DNA of 25,956 nucleotides from Blastocatellia bacterium (GTDB taxonomy: Bacteria > Acidobacteriota > Blastocatellia > Pyrinomonadales > Pyrinomonadaceae), in contig DNND01000106.1 of the NCBI GenBank assembly GCA_003488005.1, positions 42,700 through 68,655 of the forward strand, read 5' to 3'. The notes beneath the pieces are model-generated. The model was not told the DNA's origin and searched no databases. It saw only the letters and a program-made list of their open reading frames with translations. Both the position numbers and the translations under genes were made by a program. Shown in pieces: positions 14,787 through 23,352 of this stretch (within the stretch, counting starts at the first letter, position 1; each line of letters opens with the position of its first letter).

Positions 14787-17700
14787 TTGGTTGAGGTTCG
14801 TATAGAGGAAACTCCGACGCTCGTGTTTCGCCCCAAACGCTCGCTGTTCGTCTTTCTAATCGCAGCTTCGCTCGCGCTGCTTGCGTTGCAGAGCGCGCGT
14901 ATGCAGTCGCCTCTGCGCCGGATCACAAATACAACTGAAGAAGGCATCAGCCTGAATCCAGCGATTAGTGGGGATGGAAGATTCGTTGCCTTCGAATCGA
15001 CTGAAGACGTTGCCCACGCCGGCGGCGCGGAAAGCTTTCGCGCAATTCGCGCCAATGTTGGAATCGACCCCGCTACCTTCCTGCAAATGGGCGCTACCCG
15101 CGCGCCCGCGCCCGCTGTTTCTCAGGACGGTTCGCGGATCGCGTTCGCATCAAAAGACGATCCGCTTGGAACCAACGGTGATGGAAACTCGGAAATATTT
15201 CTCTACGACGGCGCAAAATTAATTCAGGTAACGAATACTTCGCCCGGCGATATTGCGCATCGGATAGTCAACGGAAATTTCCAACCTTCGATCTCTGACG
15301 ACGGCCGCTTCATTGCCTTCTCTTCAAATCGTGATCTGACAAGTCAGAACGCCGATGGGAATCTGGAGATTTTTATCTTTGACAGCCTCGCGCTCAGCTT
15401 TGCACAACTAACCAACTCTTCCGGCATTGTCGGATTCAGCGACGCCAAAATCAGTGGCAACGGCAGCGCGGTGGCTTACATTCGCGATCCGAATGTCACC
15501 AGCAACGGCAGCCGGGACTTGTTGTTGCAGATTAGAGCGCCGCTCACCGCCGCTCGCGTTGTCGCAGCAAACGTGCCGGCGCTGGCGCTGACCTACGTCC
15601 GCGCCATAAGCGATGATGGTTTGCGCGTTGTGTGGTCGGCACAGACGGCGGCTAATACAACCCAGGTTTTTTTGTTTGATGGACGCGGCGGCAACACGAC
15701 CCGCCAGATTACAACGCTCTCGTCGCGTGTCACCGAAGTCCCGCTCCACCCCACCATCAGCGGCGACGGCCAGCGCATCGCGTTTGCAGCGCGGCGCACA
15801 GTCTCCGGCGCCGGCACTAATTCCGACGGCAGCGTTGAGCTTTACACCTATGACATCCCTTCGTCGACGTTTGGCCGAGTTACGAATGCGACTTCATCAA
15901 GCGCAACCGCTGACGTCGTATCGTCGCTGAGTGACGATGGTTCTGTAATCGCTTTCAATTTTCCGCGCGTACTTTCAGGAGCGCTGACCAATAACGACTT
16001 CGCAAATAATTCCGAAATTTACATCACTGGCACTCCGGCGCGGCCGCCCTTCGGAACCCTGACCGTTTTGAACGGCGCGTCGTTCGGCCACGAACCTTCG
16101 TCAACCAAAGCCGTTGCCCCTGACAGCATCGCAGTTGCACTGGGCAACAACCTTGCAAACACAACTCAGCAAACTCAGCGGCAGGCTGACGGCAGCTTTC
16201 CCACAAACGTGAGCGGTACGACCGTCACTGTTAATGGCCGGGCCGCTCAAATCTTTTTTGTTTCGCCCACGCAGGTTAACTTTCACGTGCCGGCGGCGAC
16301 AGAGATAGGAACTGCTGAAGTCATTGTCACGAATCCTGACAGCTTTCCGAGCAAAGCGACGGTCACAACATTGCGGGCGGCGCCGGGTATTTTCACTTTC
16401 AGCGGCGACGGGCTCGGCGAGGGAGTCGTTCTGAACGCAGACACGCTCGAGCGTGGTCCATTCGATCCCAGCGGCGGCAACCTGCGGTTGATTATTTTTT
16501 CGACTGGCGTTCGCAATGCCACAACTGTCTCGGTCACAGCCGGTGGCCGGGCGCTGACAGTTGAGTCGCTAGCAAGAACTCCGAATATGCCTGGCATGGA
16601 CGAGGTTCATGTTCTGGTGCCGGCCGATTTGCGCGGCGCCGGTAAAGTTGAACTGGTAATTCGAGCTGATGGCCGCGATAGCAACCCCGTAATCGTCGAA
16701 TTCGCGGGCACTGCCAATCGCGACGTGCTGATAAATGAATTTCTAGCCGACCCGCCCGGCGCAGTCGCAACAGACACCAGCGGCGACGCCAATCACGACG
16801 GCGTGCGCGACTCGTCGGATGATGAGTTCATAGAGTTTGTTAACACCACAACACGCGACATCGACGTCAGCGGTTATCGCATTCTTACGAGGGGCACCGG
16901 TGCGGACGTGCTTCGGCACGTTTTTGCCGCCGGCACCATTCTTCGCTCGTGCAACGCGATCGTGGTATTTGGCGACGCCAACAGCAACTTTGATCCGAAC
17001 AACCCTGCGTTCGGCGGCGCACTGGTTGTGAAATCCTCAACGCATAGTCTGTCTCTGCTGAACTCCGGCGGCGTCATCACACTCGAGGACTCGGCTGCCG
17101 CGATTGTTAGTCTGGTTACATATGGCGGCTCGAGTGGACTGAACGCAGACAACAATCAATCGCTGACCCGCTTCCCGGACATCAGCGGTAACTTTGCTCA
17201 GCACTTGACGGCCAGCGGCGGCGCCCGGGCCTTCAGCCCCGGAACCCAGGTTAATGGCGCGGCATTTAGTTCTTGTACCGCGGCGGTTGCGCGCGTAGAA
17301 GTTTCGCCGGCCTCAGCAACGATCAATGTCGGTCAGCAGCAACAGTTCACCGCCAAGGCTTATGATTCGGCGAACAATGAAATTACCGGCGTAATTTTCT
17401 CGTGGAACTCGAGCAACACCGCTGTAGCGACAGTCAATCAGAATGGTCTGGCCACTGCGGTCAGTCCGGGTGCCACCGAAATCCGCGCCACCGGACGGGG
17501 AGTAACTTCTGCGCCGGCAATATTGACAGTAGCTCAGTCCCCGCCAGTTTTGACCAGCGTCACCATCTCGCCGGCTAACGCGATCATTGGAGTCGGCGAA
17601 ACTCAAGTCTTCACAGCGCAAGCGAAAGATCAATTTGGAAATGATATTGGCGGCGTGACCATTTCGTTCGCGTCAAATAACACTCCGGTCATAACCGTTG

Positions 17701-20700
17701 ATTCGGTTAGCGCAACTTCGAGCACCGGCTCAGCAACAGCAACAATCACCGGTCGCGCCAGTGGCTCTGCACAAATAACGGCGACGGCCACCAATGGAGG
17801 CACGACTGTTTCAAGCAGTCCGGCAACGGTTCTTGTCGAACCCGGGGCCGGGCAAGTGCTTATAAGTGAATTCCGGACGCGTGGTCCAAGTGGCGCCGCG
17901 GATGAGTTTGTTGAGATTTACAATCCGACGGCCTCAACTGTTGTTATCGCCAACCTAGAGATTCGCGCCTCAAATAACGCGGGAACGGTAAGCGACCGTG
18001 TCACAATTCCTCCCGGCACAACGCTCGGATCGGGTTGCCATTATCTGGTGGCAAATAGTTCTTCCGGCGGCTACAGCGGTTCAGTGCCTGCCAATCAAAC
18101 TTACGGAACCGGCATCACCGACGATGGTGGCATAGCGATCATCCGATCTAATGGCACCACAATCATTGACGCGGTGGGCATGAGCAACGGCTCTGCGTTT
18201 AAAGAAGGCACGCCCCTGGCGCCGCTTTCGGCCAACGTCGAGCAGAGTTACGAACGAAAGCCGGGTGGCTCATTCGGCAACGGCACGGACACGAACAACA
18301 ACGCCGCTGACTTTATTTTGAATGCAGCAAGTAGTAACCCGCAAAATGCTTCTTCCGGGTGTCTCGACCTGACGTCTGCCGATCTTTCAATTACTAAATC
18401 GGATTCTCCGGATCCCGTGATTACCGGTGCAAACGTTACTTACACAATCACTGTTATGAACAACGGCGCAGCCAATGCGCAATCCGTCGTAGTCACGGAT
18501 AATCTGCCGGGCTCAGTCAGCTTTGTCTCTTGTGCAGCGGACAACGGCGGCGTGTGCGGTGGCTCTGGGAACAATCGGACGATCACATTTTCGTCGCTTC
18601 CGAGCGGATCTTCCGCAACTATCACGCTTGTCGTTACCGCTAACGCTGCCGCGGGTTCGACAATCAGCAACACAGCGACAGTTTCTTCATCCACTCCGGA
18701 CGCAAACAGCGGCAACAATTCGGCAACCGCGACGACTGCGGTGCAGGCGCCACAGCCCGGACTCGGCATTAATGACGTAGCGCTGAACGAAGGTAATGCC
18801 GGCCCCACCACATTCACCTTCACCGTCAGCTTGTCGGCCCCGGCGCCGGGTGGCGGCGTAACCTTTGACATCGCTACGCAAGACAACACTGCGCTCGCAG
18901 CAAACAATGATTACATCGCGAGGAGCCTGACGTCGCAAACTATTTCCGCTGGCCAAACAGCTTACACGTTTGATGTCACGGTTAATGGCGACACGATCGT
19001 TGAGCCGAACGAAACCTTCTTCGTCAACGTGACGAATGTTGTCGGCGCGACGGTCACCGACGGCCAGGGCCAGGGCACTATTCAGAATGACGACACGGCA
19101 ACTTTAGTTATCAGCCAACTTTACGCGGGCGGTGGTAACGCCGGCGCACAATACAGCAACGACTTTGTCGAGATCTTCAATCGCGGTACGACGACGATCA
19201 ACTTTGCAGTCACGCCGTATTCGGTTCAGTACGCCGGCGCGACTGCTACCTTCGGCTCGAACAAAGTTGATCTAACTTCGGGAACAATTCTCCCCGGCCA
19301 GTATTTCCTGGTGCAGCTATCGAGCGGCGGAGCAAATGGAGTTGCACTGCCCACACCGGACGCCACCGGCAGCATCAACATGGCTGCTGCCGCCGGCAAA
19401 GTCGCCCTCGTTGCGGGCACGACATCGTTAACAGGCAGCGGCTGTCCTTTGCCCGGAACAGTAGCTGATTTTGTTGGTTATGGAACGACTGCCGATTGCT
19501 TTGAAGGCTCTGGCCGCGCGCCGGCGCCAAGCAACACGACCGCTGACCCTAGAAAAAACGGCGGCTGCACCGACACCAACGACAACGCTGCCGACTTTCT
19601 GTTAACAGCTCCCTTCCCGCGCAATACCGGTACACCGGTAAACAACTGTACGCCCGGCACGCCGCCTAATTTGACGATTAATGATGTCAGCGTCGTCGAG
19701 GGCAACAGCGGCACAACGACCGCGACATTCACTGTCAGTCTGTCGGCACCCGCACCTTCAACTGATGTAACTTTCGACATCGCGACGCAGGACAACACTG
19801 CAACCACGGCCAACAGCGACTACGTGGCGAAGGCCCTGACGAATCAAATAATTCCTGCCGGGCAGCAAATCTACACTTTCACCGTCAACGTCAACGGCGA
19901 TGTGGCGATCGAACCTAATGAAACTTTCTTTGTGAACGTGACCAATGTTTCTGGAGCGACGGTAGCTGACGGACAGGGCCTGGGCACGATTCAGAATGAT
20001 GATCTGCCTGCGCTGTCCATCAACGACGTATCATTGAACGAGGGCAACAGCGGGACGACTACATTCACTTTCACGGTCAGTCTGTCGGCGCCCGCACCGA
20101 CGGGCGGTGTCACCTTTGATATCGCAACTCAGGACAACACTGCCACCGTCGCAAATAGCGATTATGTTGCGCGCAGTTTGACGGGACAAACAATCGCCGC
20201 CGGCAGCTCAACTTATAGCTTTGACGTCACCATCAATGGCGACGTCAACATTGAGGCGAATGAAACCTTCTTCGTCAACGTCACCAATGTTTCCGGCGCC
20301 ACCCTTACTGACGGCCAGGGTCTGGGCACGATTCAAAACGATGATAGTCCCTCGCTGACAATCAATGACGTAGCACTGAACGAAGGCAACAGCGGCGCAA
20401 CTACGTTCACGTTTACGGTCACCTCTTCCTTACCGGCGCCCACCGGCGGAATTACTTTTGACATTGCCACACAGGACGGCACGGCAACGGCAACCAGCGG
20501 TGATTACGTGACGCGCGCGCTCACGTCGCAAACTATTACTGCCGGCAATACCACTTACACTTTCGACGTCACAGTTAACGGCGACACTGTCGTTGAGCCA
20601 AACGAAACCTTCTTCGTCAACCTCTCGAACGTTTCGAACGCCACCATCGCAGACGGCCAGGGCCAGGGCACGATCCAAAACGACGACGCGGCAGTAGTCG

Positions 20701-22961
20701 TGATTAGCCAGGTTTATGGCGGCGGCGGCAATTCCGGCGCGCTTTATACCAACGACTTTATTGAACTCTTCAATCGCGGCAATACCACGGTTGATCTGGC
20801 CGGGTGGTCGGTGCAAGAGAATGCCGTCAGCGATACAGACGCCTGGACGGTGACACCGATTTGCGCGACTGGTCCATGCCTGCTTGCGCCTGGCAAATAC
20901 TTCCTCGTGCAGGAAGGCGCAGGCGCCAGCGGCACTCAAAGCCTGCCCACTCCTGACGCCACCGGAACGATCAACTTGAGCGCCACTACGGCAAAGGTCG
21001 CAGTTGTTTCGTCAACTACGCCACTCGCCGGTGCTTGTCCGGCCGGGATCGGCATTCTTGACCTCGTCGGTTACGGCAGCACTTCCGCAACTGCAAACTT
21101 CTGTTTTGAAGGGACTGGACCAGCCCCTGCGCCGAGCAACACAACTGCTGATCTTCGCAAAGCCGGTGGCTGCACGGACACTAACAACAATGCTGCCGAC
21201 TTTTTTGTGGCCGGCCCCTTCCCGCGCAACAGCAGTTCGCCAACAAACAACTGCACAGCCGGAACGCCGCCCAATCTCACTATTGACGATGTCAGCGTCG
21301 CCGAGGGAAACAGTGGAACGACAACTGCAACTTTTACGGTCAGCTTGTCGGTGCCTGCGCCCTCAACCGATATCACTTTCGATATCGGCACGCAGGACAA
21401 CACCGCGACTGTGGCAAACAGCGACTACGTTGCAAAGAGTCTGACCGGCCAGGTGATTCCGGCAGGTCAAACAACTTATTCATTCAGTGTGACGGTTAAC
21501 GGTGATGCCAACATCGAGCCTAATGAAACGTTCCTCGTTAACGTGACTAATGTCGTAGGCGCGACGGTTACTGACGGCCAGGGTGCAGGCACCATTCACA
21601 ACGACGATGTGCCAGCGCTTTCCATCAACGACGTGAGCTTCACTGAAGGCAACACGGGAACGAAGACGTTTACCTTTACCGTTAGCCTATCGGCGCCGGC
21701 GCCGTCGACGATAACGTTTGATATTGCAACGCAAGACAACACTGCCACGGTGGCTGACACCGACTACGTCGCTCACAGTGTGACTGCGCAGACAATATCG
21801 ACAGGAAACTCGTCAGTTACATTTGACGTTACGGTCAACGGAGATTCCAACATCGAACTCGACGAAACGTTTTTCGTGAACGTTACTAATGTTTCCGGCG
21901 CAACGGTCAGCGATGGGCAGGGTCTCGGTACGATCCTCAACGACGACAGTCCGCAGTTGACGATCAATGACGTAACCGTGCCCGAGCCGGACAGCGGCAC
22001 TACGACTGCGCAGTTTACTGTCACGCTGTCACCGACCAGCACGCAAACCGTGATGGTCAACTACATCACCGCAAATAACACGGCGATAGCCCCGACCGAT
22101 TATCAGACAACGAGCGGCACCTTGACGTTTACTCCCGGACAGTCAACGCAGACCATCGACGTGCTCGTCAATGGCGACACAACCAACGAAGCGATCTGCG
22201 AAACGTTCTTTGTAAATTTGAATACCCCGGTCAACGCCGCCATTAGCGATCCTCAAGGCATCGGCAGCATCACCGATAACGATGGAACGAAACTCGTCAT
22301 CAGCCAGATTTACGGTGGCGGCGGAAATGCAAGCGCAACCTACACAAACGACTTCATTGAAATCTTCAATCGCGGCAATACCGCTGTCAGTTTGAACGGG
22401 ATGTCGGTGCAGTATGCGGCCGCGACTTCAACCACCGGAAATTATTCGGTTACTGCCCTTCCCAACTTGCTGCTACAACCGGGACAGTATTTCCTGATTC
22501 AGGAATCAAGCGGCGGTGCTACCGGAATTCCACTGCCGACGCCAGACGCTACGGGAACCATTGTCATGGCAGCGGGAGCCGGCAAGGTTGCTTTGGTTAA
22601 CAGCATTACAGCGCTGCCTGCTGCCGGGTGTCCCTCGGGACCAACTATCATTGACTTCGTGGGCTATGGCACAACTGCAAACTGCCGCGAAGGCGCGAGC
22701 ACCGCCGATAACGCCCCCGGCCCAGCCAATAACACAACGTCTACGCAACGCAAACAGGCCGGTTGTCAGGACGTGAACAATAACCAGACGGACTTTGCTA
22801 CCGCTGCCGTTAATCCGCGCAACACTGCCACCGCTGCCAGCCAATGCAGTTGCAGCACCAGCTACTCTTCAATGCTAAAATTGAATCGGGATTCGTGGAG
22901 AGTCGAGTTAGCCGTTTTGCTGTTTCAGCGCGATGCCCACCTTGACCAAACGCGTTACTAA
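14787..22961 (+). CDS. Giant exported multidomain protein: propeller, TIGR03437, lamin-tail, Big2, DUF11, Calx-beta
   Basis: A 2,724-aa secreted or surface protein. A signal segment lies at about residues 18-38. Domains in order: TolB/PD40-type propeller (about 45-415, repeated SDDGRFIAFSS words); TIGR03437 domain (422-638); lamin-tail domain (646-830); two Big2 Ig-like domains (835-916, 921-1020); lamin-tail (1022-1191); DUF11 (1198-1321); Calx-beta (1324-1437); lamin-tail (1438-1625); three Calx-beta (1627-1968); lamin-tail (1970-2158); three Calx-beta (2160-2500); lamin-tail (2502-2688). Such domains bind calcium or mediate adhesion; no enzyme domain is seen. There is no LPXTG, PEP-CTERM or other clear anchor, and the last 36 residues look unlike any module. 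The start is uncertain: TTG at 14787, or GTG at 14823 with AGAGGAA about 12 bases ahead. Boundaries are by eye. Confidence 0.9.
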   Translation: MVEVRIEETPTLVFRPKRSLFVFLIAASLALLALQSARMQSPLRRITNTTEEGISLNPAISGDGRFVAFESTEDVAHAGGAESFRAIRANVGIDPATFLQMGATRAPAPAVSQDGSRIAFASKDDPLGTNGDGNSEIFLYDGAKLIQVTNTSPGDIAHRIVNGNFQPSISDDGRFIAFSSNRDLTSQNADGNLEIFIFDSLALSFAQLTNSSGIVGFSDAKISGNGSAVAYIRDPNVTSNGSRDLLLQIRAPLTAARVVAANVPALALTYVRAISDDGLRVVWSAQTAANTTQVFLFDGRGGNTTRQITTLSSRVTEVPLHPTISGDGQRIAFAARRTVSGAGTNSDGSVELYTYDIPSSTFGRVTNATSSSATADVVSSLSDDGSVIAFNFPRVLSGALTNNDFANNSEIYITGTPARPPFGTLTVLNGASFGHEPSSTKAVAPDSIAVALGNNLANTTQQTQRQADGSFPTNVSGTTVTVNGRAAQIFFVSPTQVNFHVPAATEIGTAEVIVTNPDSFPSKATVTTLRAAPGIFTFSGDGLGEGVVLNADTLERGPFDPSGGNLRLIIFSTGVRNATTVSVTAGGRALTVESLARTPNMPGMDEVHVLVPADLRGAGKVELVIRADGRDSNPVIVEFAGTANRDVLINEFLADPPGAVATDTSGDANHDGVRDSSDDEFIEFVNTTTRDIDVSGYRILTRGTGADVLRHVFAAGTILRSCNAIVVFGDANSNFDPNNPAFGGALVVKSSTHSLSLLNSGGVITLEDSAAAIVSLVTYGGSSGLNADNNQSLTRFPDISGNFAQHLTASGGARAFSPGTQVNGAAFSSCTAAVARVEVSPASATINVGQQQQFTAKAYDSANNEITGVIFSWNSSNTAVATVNQNGLATAVSPGATEIRATGRGVTSAPAILTVAQSPPVLTSVTISPANAIIGVGETQVFTAQAKDQFGNDIGGVTISFASNNTPVITVDSVSATSSTGSATATITGRASGSAQITATATNGGTTVSSSPATVLVEPGAGQVLISEFRTRGPSGAADEFVEIYNPTASTVVIANLEIRASNNAGTVSDRVTIPPGTTLGSGCHYLVANSSSGGYSGSVPANQTYGTGITDDGGIAIIRSNGTTIIDAVGMSNGSAFKEGTPLAPLSANVEQSYERKPGGSFGNGTDTNNNAADFILNAASSNPQNASSGCLDLTSADLSITKSDSPDPVITGANVTYTITVMNNGAANAQSVVVTDNLPGSVSFVSCAADNGGVCGGSGNNRTITFSSLPSGSSATITLVVTANAAAGSTISNTATVSSSTPDANSGNNSATATTAVQAPQPGLGINDVALNEGNAGPTTFTFTVSLSAPAPGGGVTFDIATQDNTALAANNDYIARSLTSQTISAGQTAYTFDVTVNGDTIVEPNETFFVNVTNVVGATVTDGQGQGTIQNDDTATLVISQLYAGGGNAGAQYSNDFVEIFNRGTTTINFAVTPYSVQYAGATATFGSNKVDLTSGTILPGQYFLVQLSSGGANGVALPTPDATGSINMAAAAGKVALVAGTTSLTGSGCPLPGTVADFVGYGTTADCFEGSGRAPAPSNTTADPRKNGGCTDTNDNAADFLLTAPFPRNTGTPVNNCTPGTPPNLTINDVSVVEGNSGTTTATFTVSLSAPAPSTDVTFDIATQDNTATTANSDYVAKALTNQIIPAGQQIYTFTVNVNGDVAIEPNETFFVNVTNVSGATVADGQGLGTIQNDDLPALSINDVSLNEGNSGTTTFTFTVSLSAPAPTGGVTFDIATQDNTATVANSDYVARSLTGQTIAAGSSTYSFDVTINGDVNIEANETFFVNVTNVSGATLTDGQGLGTIQNDDSPSLTINDVALNEGNSGATTFTFTVTSSLPAPTGGITFDIATQDGTATATSGDYVTRALTSQTITAGNTTYTFDVTVNGDTVVEPNETFFVNLSNVSNATIADGQGQGTIQNDDAAVVVISQVYGGGGNSGALYTNDFIELFNRGNTTVDLAGWSVQENAVSDTDAWTVTPICATGPCLLAPGKYFLVQEGAGASGTQSLPTPDATGTINLSATTAKVAVVSSTTPLAGACPAGIGILDLVGYGSTSATANFCFEGTGPAPAPSNTTADLRKAGGCTDTNNNAADFFVAGPFPRNSSSPTNNCTAGTPPNLTIDDVSVAEGNSGTTTATFTVSLSVPAPSTDITFDIGTQDNTATVANSDYVAKSLTGQVIPAGQTTYSFSVTVNGDANIEPNETFLVNVTNVVGATVTDGQGAGTIHNDDVPALSINDVSFTEGNTGTKTFTFTVSLSAPAPSTITFDIATQDNTATVADTDYVAHSVTAQTISTGNSSVTFDVTVNGDSNIELDETFFVNVTNVSGATVSDGQGLGTILNDDSPQLTINDVTVPEPDSGTTTAQFTVTLSPTSTQTVMVNYITANNTAIAPTDYQTTSGTLTFTPGQSTQTIDVLVNGDTTNEAICETFFVNLNTPVNAAISDPQGIGSITDNDGTKLVISQIYGGGGNASATYTNDFIEIFNRGNTAVSLNGMSVQYAAATSTTGNYSVTALPNLLLQPGQYFLIQESSGGATGIPLPTPDATGTIVMAAGAGKVALVNSITALPAAGCPSGPTIIDFVGYGTTANCREGASTADNAPGPANNTTSTQRKQAGCQDVNNNQTDFATAAVNPRNTATAASQCSCSTSYSSMLKLNRDSWRVELAVLLFQRDAHLDQTRY
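18757..22285 (+). repeat. Coding repeat array: seven Calx-beta units interleaved with lamin-tail units
   Basis: Units of about 113 codons begin near 18757, 19667, 20005, 20347, 21266, 21613 and 21955. Each opens with a xINDVxxxEGNSG word, carries FDIATQDNTA and NGDxxxEPNETFFVNVTN, and closes with DGQGxGTIQNDD. The seventh is the most divergent. Lamin-tail units starting near 19098, 20695 and 22290 open with ISQxYxGGGN and separate the blocks. Confidence 0.85.
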
Positions 22962-23000
22962 TTAGTTAGAACTGCTTTGCAAAAATGTGTTAGTCCACCG

Positions 23001-23255
23001 AAGAGCGGGGGCATGCCCGCCTTCCCGACCTCGAGACTTTTAAACTTGCGGGTTCATTTTCAAGTTAAAAGCCTTTCCGGGAAAATCAAAACTTCAACTT
23101 TGATCAGCTCGGGGTTGGGAAGGTGTATAGACCTTCCCGACCTTGAGATTCTTTGACTTGCGCGATCATTTTCAAGTTGAAAGCCTTTCCGGGAAAAATC
23201 AAAACTTCAACTTTGGTCAGCTCGGGGTTGGGAAGGCGGGCATGCCCCCGCTCTT
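23001..23255. repeat. Composite palindromic element with a 112-bp internal tandem duplication
   Basis: Outer arms at 23001-23030 and 23226-23255 match at 29 of 30 positions (AAGAGCGGGGGCATGCCCGC...). Inside, a 112-bp unit occurs twice in tandem (23021-23132 and from 23133), differing at few positions. At their junction lies the hairpin GGGAAGGT...ACCTTCCC. A T7 run (23254-23260) follows the right arm, so it may also terminate the giant gene transcript. It fills most of the 391 bases between the giant gene and recQ; no ORF is credible here. Confidence 0.85.
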
Positions 23256-23352
23256 TTTTTCCCCCGATACTGAGATTCTTGCATGTATTCCTATCTCCTA
23301 CGATATTGAAGCGACTTGCTAGGCAACATTCGAACCGCTTAGACTTCGGCGC

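Noticed and set aside
18440..18907. Long antisense ORF (155 aa) and similar antisense ORFs within the giant gene, such as 21071-21403
   Set aside because: They mirror the repetitive GC-rich coding strand, recur at the same place in each repeat unit, and match no recognisable family. They are shadows.
23021..23244. Two 112-bp near-identical units as a CRISPR remnant
   Set aside because: There are only two long head-to-tail units with no spacers, and the outer palindrome explains the pattern better.
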